Source: an uncultured Spirochaetaceae bacterium (lineage in GTDB: Bacteria > Spirochaetota > Spirochaetia > Sphaerochaetales > Sphaerochaetaceae). From it: DNA of 60,088 nt. Below the pieces are notes generated by a model that was given only the letters and a program-made list of their open reading frames with translations, had not been told where the DNA came from and ran no database searches. The DNA is taken from the NCBI GenBank assembly GCA_944389295.1, contig CALXLV010000001.1, positions 1 to 60,088 on the forward strand, written 5' to 3'. Within the stretch, counting starts at the first letter, position 1. Each line of letters begins with the position of its first letter. This document shows positions 9,643 to 17,651 of the stretch, piece after piece. The translations under genes were made by a program, and so were the position numbers.

Positions 9643-10107
9643 TCAGAACCAACTGGCTTTTGGCAGTACTATTTTCATTGCATAGTTGAACATGGCGAAA
9701 AGAAGAAAAGCTGTTGCAAGTGTTACCAGCAAGGGTTTAAGCCAGCCTTTTGCTCCAGATAGCTTTATCATGGCAAAAAGTATTATCGCCGTGTCGATAA
9801 AATAACCTACTTTATTAATAAGGAAGACATATAAGGCACATTCTGCCATATATATTATCCATTTGTTCCAATGTATATTTTTGAGTTTCTCCGGTATTTC
9901 AGGCTTTTTAATAAATTCGAAAATAGTATTTATAGTACCGAATATAATGAGTCCAGAAGAGAAAACTATCGGAGTAAATCCACCTTTTGGATTTGTTGCA
10001 GATCCAAATTCCAATTTTCTGTTTGAATAAACCAGGACGAAAATACCTAAGCAAACTAGAAAAACTGATACTATCCTATTTGTCCAGGAAAGTAGTTCCT
10101 TTTTCAT
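9643..10107 (-). CDS. tctB: Tripartite tricarboxylate transporter small membrane subunit TctB
   Basis: A 154-residue protein with four hydrophobic helices, the size and layout of the TctB subunit. The first helix follows LLSWTNRIVSVF, and KLEFGSATNPKGGF after it is the periplasmic loop common to the family. Its ATG overlaps the stop of the upstream gene (ATGA), and AAAGGAGAG lies inside that gene. Assignment relies on position next to tctA as much as on sequence, because TctB proteins are poorly conserved. Confidence 0.85.
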   Translation of the reverse strand: MKKELLSWTNRIVSVFLVCLGIFVLVYSNRKLEFGSATNPKGGFTPIVFSSGLIIFGTINTIFEFIKKPEIPEKLKNIHWNKWIIYMAECALYVFLINKVGYFIDTAIILFAMIKLSGAKGWLKPLLVTLATAFLLFAMFNYAMKIVLPKASWF

Positions 10108-10652
10108 CTTTTCTCTCCTTTCTTTTTTATGACTATGAGACGCTTTTTCCTCTTTTCTAACCCATTTGCAAGCCCATACAAGCTATCAAATGTAGCCTCG
10201 TTTACAGGGATGCAGATGAATGTACGCAGGGCCTTGCAGTCGATGTGAAGACAATATCTTGTATCCTGCCAGAATTGGTTTCGGATTGACTCAATTCCAA
10301 GTGGAATTGGAGTAGTTCCATTGATTGATAATTCCAAATTTGATCCATGAATAGTTAAGACGTAGATGTTTCCTTCGCTTTCCGCGATATTCTCTAGAAG
10401 AGAAGGCCGAGTAACTATTGTATATAAAAAGAAATATATGAACCCTAATGTTATAATAGAGGCGAAAATAAGAATTGGATATGTCGCAGTGCTGCCATCA
10501 ATAGACCCCAGAAGTATTATTGTTGTCAGCCCGCTGATAACAGCCATTACGGCCATTCTTGGAAGGCTGAATACTTTCAAAACGAGTTGTTTCATAAATC
10601 TGACATCAGATTCATTGCAGGAAAAATTAAATTCAACGTCCCCTTTTCGCAT
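10104..10652 (-). CDS. Small membrane protein, possibly YcxB-like, leading the TTT operon
   Basis: A 182-residue protein. Residues about 1-30 are soluble and start with EFNFSCNESD. Two hydrophobic helices (about 33-50 and 58-77) follow with a short connecting loop, and the rest is a soluble, probably cytoplasmic, mixed alpha/beta domain ending in a strongly basic tail. This plan matches small membrane proteins with a PH-like YcxB domain, but similarity is only suggestive. It is the first gene of the transporter operon and overlaps tctB by four bases. It has no ribosome-binding site; a -10 box lies six bases before the ATG, so the mRNA may be leaderless. It may be an accessory or regulator of the transporter; function unknown. 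Confidence 0.6.
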   Translation of the reverse strand: MRKGDVEFNFSCNESDVRFMKQLVLKVFSLPRMAVMAVISGLTTIILLGSIDGSTATYPILIFASIITLGFIYFFLYTIVTRPSLLENIAESEGNIYVLTIHGSNLELSINGTTPIPLGIESIRNQFWQDTRYCLHIDCKALRTFICIPVNEATFDSLYGLANGLEKRKKRLIVIKKKGEKR

Positions 10653-10658
10653 ATGTTA

Positions 10659-10688
10659 ATTTTATAAAGCTAATTTTGGGACACACAA
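10659..10688 (-). promoter_or_regulatory. Leaderless promoter of the TTT/sugar-acid operon
   Basis: On the minus strand TTGTGT (10688-10683), an 18-base spacer and TAAAAT (10664-10659) are followed after six bases by the ATG at 10652. Transcription would start at about the start codon. The adjacent tandem operators for the IclR protein lie just upstream. Confidence 0.5.
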
Positions 10689-10708
10689 ATAAAATCGCGA
10701 GTATATTA

Positions 10709-10746
10709 TTTCATAGTATGGAATCAGTGTTTCATAATAAGGAATC
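10709..10746. promoter_or_regulatory. Tandem palindromic operators, probably for the divergent IclR protein
   Basis: Two copies of TTTCATARTADGGAATC begin at 10709 and 10730, exactly 21 bases (two helical turns) apart. Each is itself a near palindrome (TTTCATA..TATGGAA in copy 1). They sit in the 230-base divergent region between the TTT operon and iclR. IclR proteins bind as dimers or tetramers to such paired palindromes, so the assignment is well motivated but inferred. Confidence 0.55.
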
Positions 10747-10883
10747 TGCATTATTATGATGTATTATCTCTGCGAATAAAATAATGAAGATTTTACAATG
10801 AAAACATAGAAAACATGGACGGAAATAGCATCGGCATTTGCTTATCAGATGATGTTGAGTGATATTATGTTATAAAGAGAAAT

Positions 10884-11657
10884 ATGGAAAAGGATTATCT
10901 TAATTCTGTTGTACACACTCTTATGATTATGGATTTTATCGGCAGTTCCGGTGAACAATGGTATTCACTTGCTGATATACAAAAAGGAACAGGATTATCA
11001 AAATCAACAGTCTTCAGAAATCTTCAGGTTCTATCCAAGCATGATTATCTTGAAAAGAACCCCAAAACATCTTTATACAGAATAGGAACAAAAATAGTAG
11101 ATCTTGCATCTTCAAGGATCAATCTTCTTGAGATTAAAACAGAAAGCCTTCCTGTTCTTTTAGTCTTACAAGGAAGAACAAATGCAAATGTGACACTTTA
11201 TGTGCTTAGTGGCACGGACGTACTATCTGTAAGTGTTATAAGAAGTAACAATATAATCATTCAAGATGAAAGCTATGCCTATCAGCGTTCTCCTGCATAT
11301 TGCTCCAGCCCAGGAAAATGCTTGTTATCTGGTTTATCTGGGAATGAACTCTCAAACCTATTTAAGAATTATGAATTCAAAAAATATACAGACAATACCA
11401 CATCATCATTCGAAGAACTGAAAAAAGAATTAGGGACAATCAGAGAACAAGGATATGCGGTAAATTATGGAGAGAAGGAATCCTATACTAGAAGTGTTGC
11501 TGTACCAGTTTATGGATATAACGGAAATGTAATTGCTGCAATAGGGCTGGGGATGACAAAGGATTTTTTCTCAGAAGAACGTCTGCACAATCAATACCTT
11601 CCAGAACTGAAAGTTGCTTCTGAGACCATTTCTCGCAAGATGGGATTCTCTAGCTGA
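10884..11657 (+). CDS. IclR-family transcriptional regulator
   Basis: A 257-residue regulator. Residues about 5-65 form the winged helix-turn-helix (SLADIQKGTGLSKSTVFRNLQVL), and the rest is the IclR effector domain with the segment SPAYCSSPGKCLLSG and the family's C-terminal YAVNYGE...SVAVPVYGYNGNVIAAIGL block. Length is typical. It is transcribed away from the transport and catabolic operon and is the obvious regulator of it, with the effector probably the imported acid or an intermediate. A TATAAA box seven bases before the ATG suggests a leaderless message, though AAAGAGA could serve as a weak ribosome-binding site. It overlaps the convergent carrier gene by eight bases. Confidence 0.92.
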   Translation: MEKDYLNSVVHTLMIMDFIGSSGEQWYSLADIQKGTGLSKSTVFRNLQVLSKHDYLEKNPKTSLYRIGTKIVDLASSRINLLEIKTESLPVLLVLQGRTNANVTLYVLSGTDVLSVSVIRSNNIIIQDESYAYQRSPAYCSSPGKCLLSGLSGNELSNLFKNYEFKKYTDNTTSSFEELKKELGTIREQGYAVNYGEKESYTRSVAVPVYGYNGNVIAAIGLGMTKDFFSEERLHNQYLPELKVASETISRKMGFSS

Positions 11658-12570
11658 TAGACCAGAGCACATTTGCAATAATGACAATGATTGGTATTGT
11701 TACAATTGATATTATTGTGGAAATAACTACTGTCTGTCCTCCATAAATATAATCTTTATCATATAGATAAGCGTAAAGCCCTACATTTGAACCAACCGGA
11801 CTTGCTGCTGTAATAAGAATAGCTATTTTAATAGTATTGTACATTGACGGAATCGGAGCAAGGATAAGTATTGTAAGGAAAGGAATTATCAGCAATCTAA
11901 TCGCAGAGATCCAATATAATCTGATTCGTTGCAAAGTTTCTTTCAGATTTGATTTTGCTATATATGTTCCTAGAATGATCATGCCCAGAAAGGTGTTTGC
12001 AGCTGCCGCATAATCAACGCAACTTTGAAGAACCATTGGTAAATAGAGGTCAGCAAGGGAGAATATCAATCCAAATGCAGAGGCTATGAAAACAGGAGCT
12101 TTCAGGAAAGCTTTCAGCCGCATTTTTGCTGGATCTTCGCTTAGTATGGATGATCCATATGTAAATTGTAGAACATTTACAATGACCACAAATGGTACAA
12201 TATACAGAATTGCCTCTGGGGATATTACCGCAGAAACCAAAGGCACTGAAAAGAATCCCGTACTGGGGAATGTTGCTGCAAAAGTATCGACAGGATCTTT
12301 TCCGCATAGCAATCTGGATATGATTATCGAGGCCAGAAGACATATAAAACAAATTATAAAACAAAGTAAGAAGATTTTCGGGTTTGAATGCAGGTCATTA
12401 CTAAGAAAGCTATTTATAATGACACAAGGTAATACAATATAAATGACAATATTCCCAAGAATCCTACAGCCTTCTTCCGAAATGACATTATGCCGGAATA
12501 GAATAAATCCGATTGATGCCAAAAGAAACATTACGGAAATCTGTTTTATCAATAAAACCAATATTGGCAT
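11650..12570 (-). CDS. AEC-family permease (auxin efflux carrier-like)
   Basis: A 306-residue inner-membrane protein with about ten hydrophobic helices in two similar halves, the layout of the AEC family. The N-terminal half contains the GFILFRHNVISEEG...NIVIYIVLPCVI pattern and the C-terminal half the family signature AASPVGSNVGLYAY. AAGGAG is placed six bases before the ATG. Bacterial relatives move malonate, malate or other carboxylates, which fits the surrounding sugar-acid island. It ends tail-to-tail with the iclR gene, overlapping eight bases. Substrate and direction are not determined. Confidence 0.85.
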   Translation of the reverse strand: MPILVLLIKQISVMFLLASIGFILFRHNVISEEGCRILGNIVIYIVLPCVIINSFLSNDLHSNPKIFLLCFIICFICLLASIIISRLLCGKDPVDTFAATFPSTGFFSVPLVSAVISPEAILYIVPFVVIVNVLQFTYGSSILSEDPAKMRLKAFLKAPVFIASAFGLIFSLADLYLPMVLQSCVDYAAAANTFLGMIILGTYIAKSNLKETLQRIRLYWISAIRLLIIPFLTILILAPIPSMYNTIKIAILITAASPVGSNVGLYAYLYDKDYIYGGQTVVISTIISIVTIPIIVIIANVLWSIS

Positions 12571-13348
12571 TGCATGCTCCTTGGTAATCAGTCATCGTTT
12601 CAGGATGTGTATCAAATGAAGATAAAAGAATTGTTTTATCAATATTGAATCCCTGCAGCTTTCATTTTTCCGATTATTAGAGTGAGTATTCACTATATTC
12701 ATAAGCGTAAAGACCATTTCTCCTATAGTTGTTTTATAATAAAAACACATGTTGTAAAGTATTATAGATTTTCCTGATTCCGTCTGATGGAACATTAGTT
12801 CATATTGCGCATTTTTGAATGATTGAAAGCCAGAGAAACCTTGTTTGCAATGGAATAAGCAAATTACATGGCAAAAATTTTCGAAGTAAAATGCAAAATT
12901 TTGGAATTATGTAATATATGAATTCACTCTGCTATTCGATTAAAGTTTAGAAATGAACAGCAAGAATTTCTTCCTGAACTGGAATAGTTAGATTTAATTC
13001 TAGTTTTCATAATAAAATAAAGAAACACATTCGCAGGTTTGAAGATCCGGTATTTGGAATCTGGAAATCAAGTCTGCGATAACAATACCTAATTCATACA
13101 TGGGTGAACGTACTGCAGATTGATAATCTTTCCATTATGATAAATGGGACGTACTATTCTTGATGACGTTCCATTGTGTTGTGACTTGAGAAAGAAGCTT
13201 TCTCAGTATGTGTGGGCGGAACGGTCAAGAAAAAGCCAGCTCTTCCGGAACACTTCTACAGAGATAGACTCGAGAATCTTCCATGCCGAACGGTTCTGAG
13301 TATGATAGGTATTGCTGACAAACAGAAATGAAAAAGGAAGCTGCAACA
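12571..13348. other. AT-rich intergenic stretch with possible gene remnant
   Basis: No full gene is visible in these 778 bases. TGTTTTATCAATA occurs at both 12542 and 12633 as a direct repeat. Around 13187-13331 a rightward open frame of about 47 codons after a stop reads like protein (a run ending LPCRTVLSMIGIADKQ) and has no start or ribosome-binding site, so it may be the tail of a lost gene. I cannot name its family. Confidence 0.3.
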
Positions 13349-14500
13349 TCAGCCTTCATCATTGTGGGAGAATATCTTCATATACTCAACGAGCATGAAT
13401 ACACGGTTTCGTTTTCCGCCTGTGATTTCGGCAAGGATTCCATCCTTAACCAACATATTCACAGCAGAATTTACATTTGTGATACCTAGGCCTGTCATTT
13501 CGGAAAGCATTGCAACAGAAGCTATCGGCCGGGAATACATTTCCCTTATTATGGCTCCAATCGTCGTATGCATTTTCTTCTTCCCTGCAATGTACTGGTT
13601 ATATTTATCTACCAGATGCAGAACGCTGTTGAAAGTATCCTTTGCTTTCCGAGCAGTAGCAATGGAAGCTCTGAGGAAGAAACAGATCCATCTTTCCATA
13701 GCATTGTGTACTCTGGTGTCCTGTAATGACGAGTAATATTCACTGCGATGCGTTTCAAAATAATCACTGATATAGAAGCATGGCTTAACAAGAATATTCT
13801 TAGAGAGAAGGTACATCGGTATCATCAACCGCCCAATGCGTCCATTGCCATCAAGAAACGGATGTATTGTCTCAAACTGATAATGCATGATTGCCAAGCG
13901 TATTAAGACAGGAAGATTGTCATTGCGATTAGCAAACCTGTCGAAATCCTCCATCGCAGAATCGAGATCAGCGATGGATGGCGGTACATATAGCGCATCA
14001 GACGGCTTTGTTCCGCCTATGAAGTTCTGTGATCTTCTGAACTCTCCCGGAGTCTTATGTTCCCCTCTTACACCTTGAAGAAGAATTTGATGAAGTTCCC
14101 TTAGAAAACGGCTGCTGAAAGGAAAATCATCATCAATAATCCTTTTCACTCCATAATCCATTGCTTTTATATAATTCTCTATCTCCTGAACATCATCACG
14201 CTTTTCGGAGATGAGATTCTCTTTGGGAAGCATATCCTCCTCAATAGAGGTTTTCGTTCCCTCAATCCTGTTTGACTTATTTGCCTCAACCCTTATGTGC
14301 ATCCTGATGTATATATCTAAATCAGGAATAAGTTCGGAATATGTACTTAATGCACCAATTTCCCGATCCGCCTGAGAAAGGAGCGCGTTGATTTCAGAAG
14401 ATGACCATATCCATGCATCATTGATTGGAGATGGAATAAAAGAAAGAAAATCGCCATTATTTCTGTATTTTCCTGAATTGAATTTTTCAACTGTAATCAT
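13349..14500 (-). CDS. Fic-domain protein (AMP-transferase), inhibitory motif on N-terminal side
   Basis: A 383-residue cytoplasmic protein. The full active-site loop HPFLDGNGRIGR lies near residue 205, matching the Fic consensus HPFxDGNGRxGR, so it should be competent to transfer AMP (or a related nucleotide) to protein hydroxyls. SNRIEG near residue 76 fits the inhibitory-helix motif (S/T)xxxE(G/N), which places it in the self-inhibited class with the helix before the Fic core. The C-terminal 70 residues look like a winged helix (SVAMLSEMTGLGITNVNSAVNML), as in many regulators, so it may bind its own promoter. I place the start at ATG 14500, with AAAGGAG eight bases upstream, rather than the in-frame codon at 14533. 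No separate antitoxin is seen. Confidence 0.9.
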   Translation of the reverse strand: MITVEKFNSGKYRNNGDFLSFIPSPINDAWIWSSSEINALLSQADREIGALSTYSELIPDLDIYIRMHIRVEANKSNRIEGTKTSIEEDMLPKENLISEKRDDVQEIENYIKAMDYGVKRIIDDDFPFSSRFLRELHQILLQGVRGEHKTPGEFRRSQNFIGGTKPSDALYVPPSIADLDSAMEDFDRFANRNDNLPVLIRLAIMHYQFETIHPFLDGNGRIGRLMIPMYLLSKNILVKPCFYISDYFETHRSEYYSSLQDTRVHNAMERWICFFLRASIATARKAKDTFNSVLHLVDKYNQYIAGKKKMHTTIGAIIREMYSRPIASVAMLSEMTGLGITNVNSAVNMLVKDGILAEITGGKRNRVFMLVEYMKIFSHNDEG

Positions 14501-14540
14501 ACATTTCTCCTTTTCTGAAATAGATAATAACAAAGCATAC

Positions 14541-14632
14541 TGTTATTATCAATAAATCCGATTTTTTGATAATAAGAAAACCTGTTATTATTCAATTCCG
14601 CCCAATCTGAATAACAAGAAGTTTGGTTATTA
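14541..14632. repeat. AT-rich half-site array upstream of fic (array A)
   Basis: TTATTATCAA (14543-14552) and its perfect inverse TTGATAATAA (14566-14575) are followed by TGTTATTATT (14583), TGAATAACA (14608) and GGTTATTAAC (14623). The array covers the fic promoter, 41 bases above the start. A similar array with the same order and spacing occurs at 17499-17573. It is a likely operator cluster; the Fic protein's own winged helix is the nearest candidate to bind it. Confidence 0.55.
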
Positions 14633-14797
14633 ACTAATATCAGAGAAAATTTCTAATAATCCAATTAGAGTTATCTATAATCTGCGCTGGGTTTCATTAG
14701 ATAATCCGCAATACAAACGATTCCGAATAAAACACTCAGGGATAATCACATCACAAAATTATTATGACCAACGGTGATACAAAACCGTCTGTTAAAC

Positions 14798-14832
14798 AAG
14801 GAACGGCATTCCAAGTGGCCGCTCCTTCTTTT
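14798..14832 (+). terminator. Intrinsic terminator without an assigned gene
   Basis: AAGGAACGGC (14798-14807), a ten-base loop and GCCGCTCCTT (14818-14827) followed by CTTTT form a rightward terminator. No rightward gene lies directly upstream, because fic is on the other strand. A TATAAT box at 14676-14681 could start a short transcript of about 145 bases ending here, so a small RNA is possible. Alternatively it is left over from a deleted gene at the island boundary. Confidence 0.5.
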
Positions 14833-14886
14833 ATCACTTGCAAATCAGCTTGCCGAAATTAAATACAGCTTAATTAGAATGCAGAT

Positions 14887-15034
14887 ATGGGAAAGAACAT
14901 TCTTATAGTACAGTCAAGAGGGAGAACAAATGGAAAACACCGTTCAGCTTGCAGAGGCATTCAGGAAAGGTGCAGAAGCAGCAGGACATAAGGTTGAGAC
15001 AGTCTCGCTTGCCAAGAATGAAGGGAAAGGATTC
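14887..15034 (+). pseudogene. NAD(P)H-dependent FMN reductase remnant (flavodoxin fold), frameshifted and truncated
   Basis: The frame from ATG 14887 starts MGKNILIVQS and continues to TNG near 14934. One extra A in the run at 14934-14937 shifts the frame; after it the next frame reads NTVQLAEAFRKGAEAAGH and on to VETVSLAKN, which is the usual N-terminus of NADPH-dependent FMN reductases and related flavodoxin-fold oxidoreductases. Homology stops near 15034, where the DNA becomes the reversed metK fragment, and a stop follows at 15074. Only about 50 of the roughly 180 usual residues remain. The gene is dead in two ways: frameshift and loss of the 3' part. Confidence 0.75.
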
Positions 15035-15350
15035 ATAGCCGAACATCAGCCCCTGATCGCCTGCGCCGCATGAAGTTCTGTCACCGGAAGGAGAATCCAC
15101 TCCCATCGCTATATCAGGAGACTGCTCATGTATGGAAACCTCAACACGGACGCTGTCATCAAAACCATATTCCGGCCGTGTATAGCCGATATCGCGGATA
15201 ACCCTGCGGGCTGTGTTCTCATAGTCCGCATCGGCTTCCGCAGTTCTCTCGCCCATAATATGAACGCGGCCGGGTTCCGCGGTGACCTCACACGCGCAGC
15301 GTGAAAGAGAGTCCTGCCGTGACAGCTTCGGAAGTAAACATCCTCTTCAT
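15035..15350 (-). pseudogene. metK: S-adenosylmethionine synthetase N-terminal remnant, internally deleted and truncated
   Basis: From ATG 15350 the minus strand reads MKRMFTSEAVTAG, the start of MetK. The following conserved HPDK...DQI segment, which binds ATP and methionine, is missing: the frame jumps near 15309 to CACEVTAEPGRVHIMGE, then continues through YENTARRVIRDIGY, SIHEQSPDIAMGVD and GAGDQGLMFGY. Homology ends at 15035 against the reversed reductase fragment. About 95 of about 390 residues remain. The ATG overlaps the stop of the radical SAM gene (ATGA), so the intact gene was probably the second gene of that operon. A working copy is presumably elsewhere in the genome. Confidence 0.85.
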
Positions 15351-16693
15351 TTCGCTGCCCCTGATTCATTCCATATCTCATCTGCGACAGGAGCCCATTT
15401 CCGTGCCTTCTCCTCACACTTTCCGGCAAGTCCGTCTACATCCTCCGGAGCCGCGAGATCCGTCGACTCAGCGTGCGATTCATTGACTATTTCCACAATC
15501 TTCTCCGGATTATCCAGCAGCGGGCACGGCCTGAGATGATTGCAGTTGAATGGCTGCCTTGACCGGTATGCCGAGAAAAGCGGAGAGGCCAGCACTTCTG
15601 CAAGGCTCTTCTCATGTATATTGCTGTCGGAGTAATGAATGAAAGCGCAGGGTTCGGCATCTCCGTTCGCGTTGATGTGGAAATAATATCTTCCGCCGGC
15701 GATGCAGCCTTTCACATACTCCCCGTCATTCCAGAAATCTATGGTGAAGATCGGCTTTGTCTTTCTGAATGCTCTTATCACGCGGTACATCTCAGCTCTC
15801 TGCTCTGCGGATACCATGAGATCAGCAGGAGCCCCTTTGCCTATCGGCATATAGGTGAAGAACCAGCAGAACTTCGCGCCGCAGTCGATCATCCAGTCGA
15901 AATACTCCTCCGATCCTATGCACTTCACGTTCTGCGATGTATAGCAGCAGGAGAATCCGAAAGGAAGTTTTCTCTCTTTCAGTATGGAGACAGCTTTAAG
16001 CACTCTGCGGAAAGTCCCCTCTCCTCGTCTGGCATCCGTAGCGCTCTCAAACCCTTCCACGCTGATTGCCGGTATGAAGTTCTGAACGCGTAGCATATCG
16101 TCAGCGAATTCTTCATCGATCAGAGTACCGTTCGTGAATGCGAGGAACTGGGCATCCGAGTGCTTCGAGCAGAGCGCAATTATATCTGCTTTCCTTACAA
16201 GCGGTTCGCCTCCGGAGAAGAGGTACATATAGATGCCGAGCTTCTTCCCCTGCTCGACAATGCTGTCAAGATCGTCAAAGCTGAGATTGAGCCTGCTGCC
16301 GTACTCTGCGGCCCAGCATCCCGTGCAGTGCAGATTGCAGGCAGAGGTCGGGTCCATGAGTATTGTCCACGGAGCTCTGAATCCATAAACCTTCTCATTG
16401 GTTTTCTGCATCTGAGACCAGCGGAAGAAAGCATTCACGATGAAATTGCGGAAGGCAGTTTGCCTGACACCGGCATCCACATCCGTCCAGAGGGAGAAAA
16501 GCAGCTTGTGCCAGGGACTATCCTTATCTTTGATCACACTCTCAAACAGCCTGAACTTGTCATCATACTCCGCTTCTGGCCGCATCTTCCGGACCATAGC
16601 GAGCAGTTTCGGCAGATTTTCCTCAGGATTGCGGTCAAGATACTCATACGCTTTATTGAAGCCCATCTCCACTGATTTAGTTCTTATATCCAT
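15347..16693 (-). CDS. Radical SAM protein with SPASM-like C-terminal cysteines
   Basis: A 448-residue cytoplasmic iron-sulfur enzyme. Residues 1-100 form a helical N-terminal domain. The cluster-binding CxxxCxxC motif is CNLHCTGC near residue 117, followed by the SAM-binding FSGGEPL near 160. Later cysteines (GCIAGG near 330, EPCAF near 347, FNCNHLRPCPLL near 385) resemble an SPASM or twitch auxiliary cluster region. GGGAGA lies seven bases upstream of the start. It follows a TetR gene by 106 bases and overlapped metK before that gene decayed. The reaction is unknown; similar standalone proteins are common in gut anaerobes next to TetR regulators. Confidence 0.85.
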   Translation of the reverse strand: MDIRTKSVEMGFNKAYEYLDRNPEENLPKLLAMVRKMRPEAEYDDKFRLFESVIKDKDSPWHKLLFSLWTDVDAGVRQTAFRNFIVNAFFRWSQMQKTNEKVYGFRAPWTILMDPTSACNLHCTGCWAAEYGSRLNLSFDDLDSIVEQGKKLGIYMYLFSGGEPLVRKADIIALCSKHSDAQFLAFTNGTLIDEEFADDMLRVQNFIPAISVEGFESATDARRGEGTFRRVLKAVSILKERKLPFGFSCCYTSQNVKCIGSEEYFDWMIDCGAKFCWFFTYMPIGKGAPADLMVSAEQRAEMYRVIRAFRKTKPIFTIDFWNDGEYVKGCIAGGRYYFHINANGDAEPCAFIHYSDSNIHEKSLAEVLASPLFSAYRSRQPFNCNHLRPCPLLDNPEKIVEIVNESHAESTDLAAPEDVDGLAGKCEEKARKWAPVADEIWNESGAAK

Positions 16694-16799
16694 TCCATAT
16701 TCTCCCTTGTTCTGAATATGACAGGGAGAGAGACATCAGGCTATGAACGATTGAATGGATTTGTATTGTTTTCTGACATCGGGCGGCGATTGTCTAAAT

Positions 16800-17351
16800 T
16801 CATTCCTCGCCGTGGAGGAACCTGATTGTGCTTTTCATATTGCATTCCAGAAGATCAGCGAAACGGGAGAATCTCTCCTTATGCTCGGGTGCGCCGAGAT
16901 CAATCCAATGCAATGCGAACTCAGAGATCATCAATGCCATGAATCTTACCGCCACTTCTTTATCATCTGCCTTCAGCGGGAAATCCCTGGTGGCATCATC
17001 GATCATTGTCTCAGCCACCCGGTTAAGCACAGGTCCAAGCCTGCGGTTTATCTCACCAATCTCAATATGGCTGTAGATGTTCAGAAGCATCTGCCTGTGA
17101 GTGATGAAATAATCATATATTCTAAGCATGCAGGTGCTGAAATCAGTCTCATCATCTATCAAAGGAATAAGCTCATCCTCAATCATGAAAAGCGTCAGAT
17201 CGTAGATATCCCTGAAATTATAGTAGAATGTCTGCCTGTTTATCCCCGTTTTTTCTGAGAGTTCGGCAATCGTGATCTTATTGAAAGGAGTATCCTTCAG
17301 CATTTCCTTGAATGCAGAGACAATGGCGCGCTTTGTGATAAGTCTGGGCAT
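16800..17351 (-). CDS. TetR-family transcriptional regulator
   Basis: A 183-residue regulator. The N-terminal helix-turn-helix reads KRAIVSAFKEMLKD, then ITIAELSEKTGINRQTFYYNF (the family's recognition-helix region, about residues 24-45) followed by an all-helical ligand domain. GAGGAGG precedes the ATG by five bases. It lies 106 bases upstream of the radical SAM gene in the same direction and probably controls it and itself. The half-site array B lies about 150 bases above its start. The ligand is unknown. Confidence 0.88.
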   Translation of the reverse strand: MPRLITKRAIVSAFKEMLKDTPFNKITIAELSEKTGINRQTFYYNFRDIYDLTLFMIEDELIPLIDDETDFSTCMLRIYDYFITHRQMLLNIYSHIEIGEINRRLGPVLNRVAETMIDDATRDFPLKADDKEVAVRFMALMISEFALHWIDLGAPEHKERFSRFADLLECNMKSTIRFLHGEE

Positions 17352-17498
17352 AAGACCTCCTCTCAGCCTGCTGCATGACTATGCTGCGGACAGAGAGCAA
17401 AAACACAGCTGCCGTCAGCAGCAGCTTCCCAGCAATGAGGATTATTCAGAGTAATAACCGGCATCATTATCAACAGCATCGTTTTCCGCCGCAGCATC

Positions 17499-17573
17499 CT
17501 TATTATTAAAAAGACAGGAAATCTGATAATAAGACATACGTTATTATTAGAATACCTCGATTCTGAAAATAAC
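17499..17573. repeat. AT-rich half-site array upstream of tetR (array B)
   Basis: CTTATTATTA (17499-17508), TGATAATAAG (17524-17533), GTTATTATTA (17540-17549) and CTGAAAATAACG (17562-17573) repeat the order, orientation and approximate spacing of array A above fic, with TGATAATAAGA and GTTATTATT shared exactly. It is in the 300-base gap between tetR and ogt, where no gene is visible. It may be a second binding region for the same regulator, or the promoter of a lost fic-like gene. Confidence 0.5.
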
Positions 17574-17651
17574 GACGGAGAGGAAATCAGGGAATAATCT
17601 TTACAGAAAAGACAAATACATCGGGAGACGCTTACTGTTCCGCAGGATGGT

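Noticed and set aside
13187..13331. 47-codon protein-like frame after a stop
   Set aside because: Looks like a real protein tail but I cannot name a family and it has no start; listed only as a possible remnant in the intergenic entry.
14903..15256. 117-codon minus-strand reading frame as an intact gene
   Set aside because: Its first part is the metK remnant and its last part is the antisense of the FMN-reductase remnant; the continuous frame is accidental.
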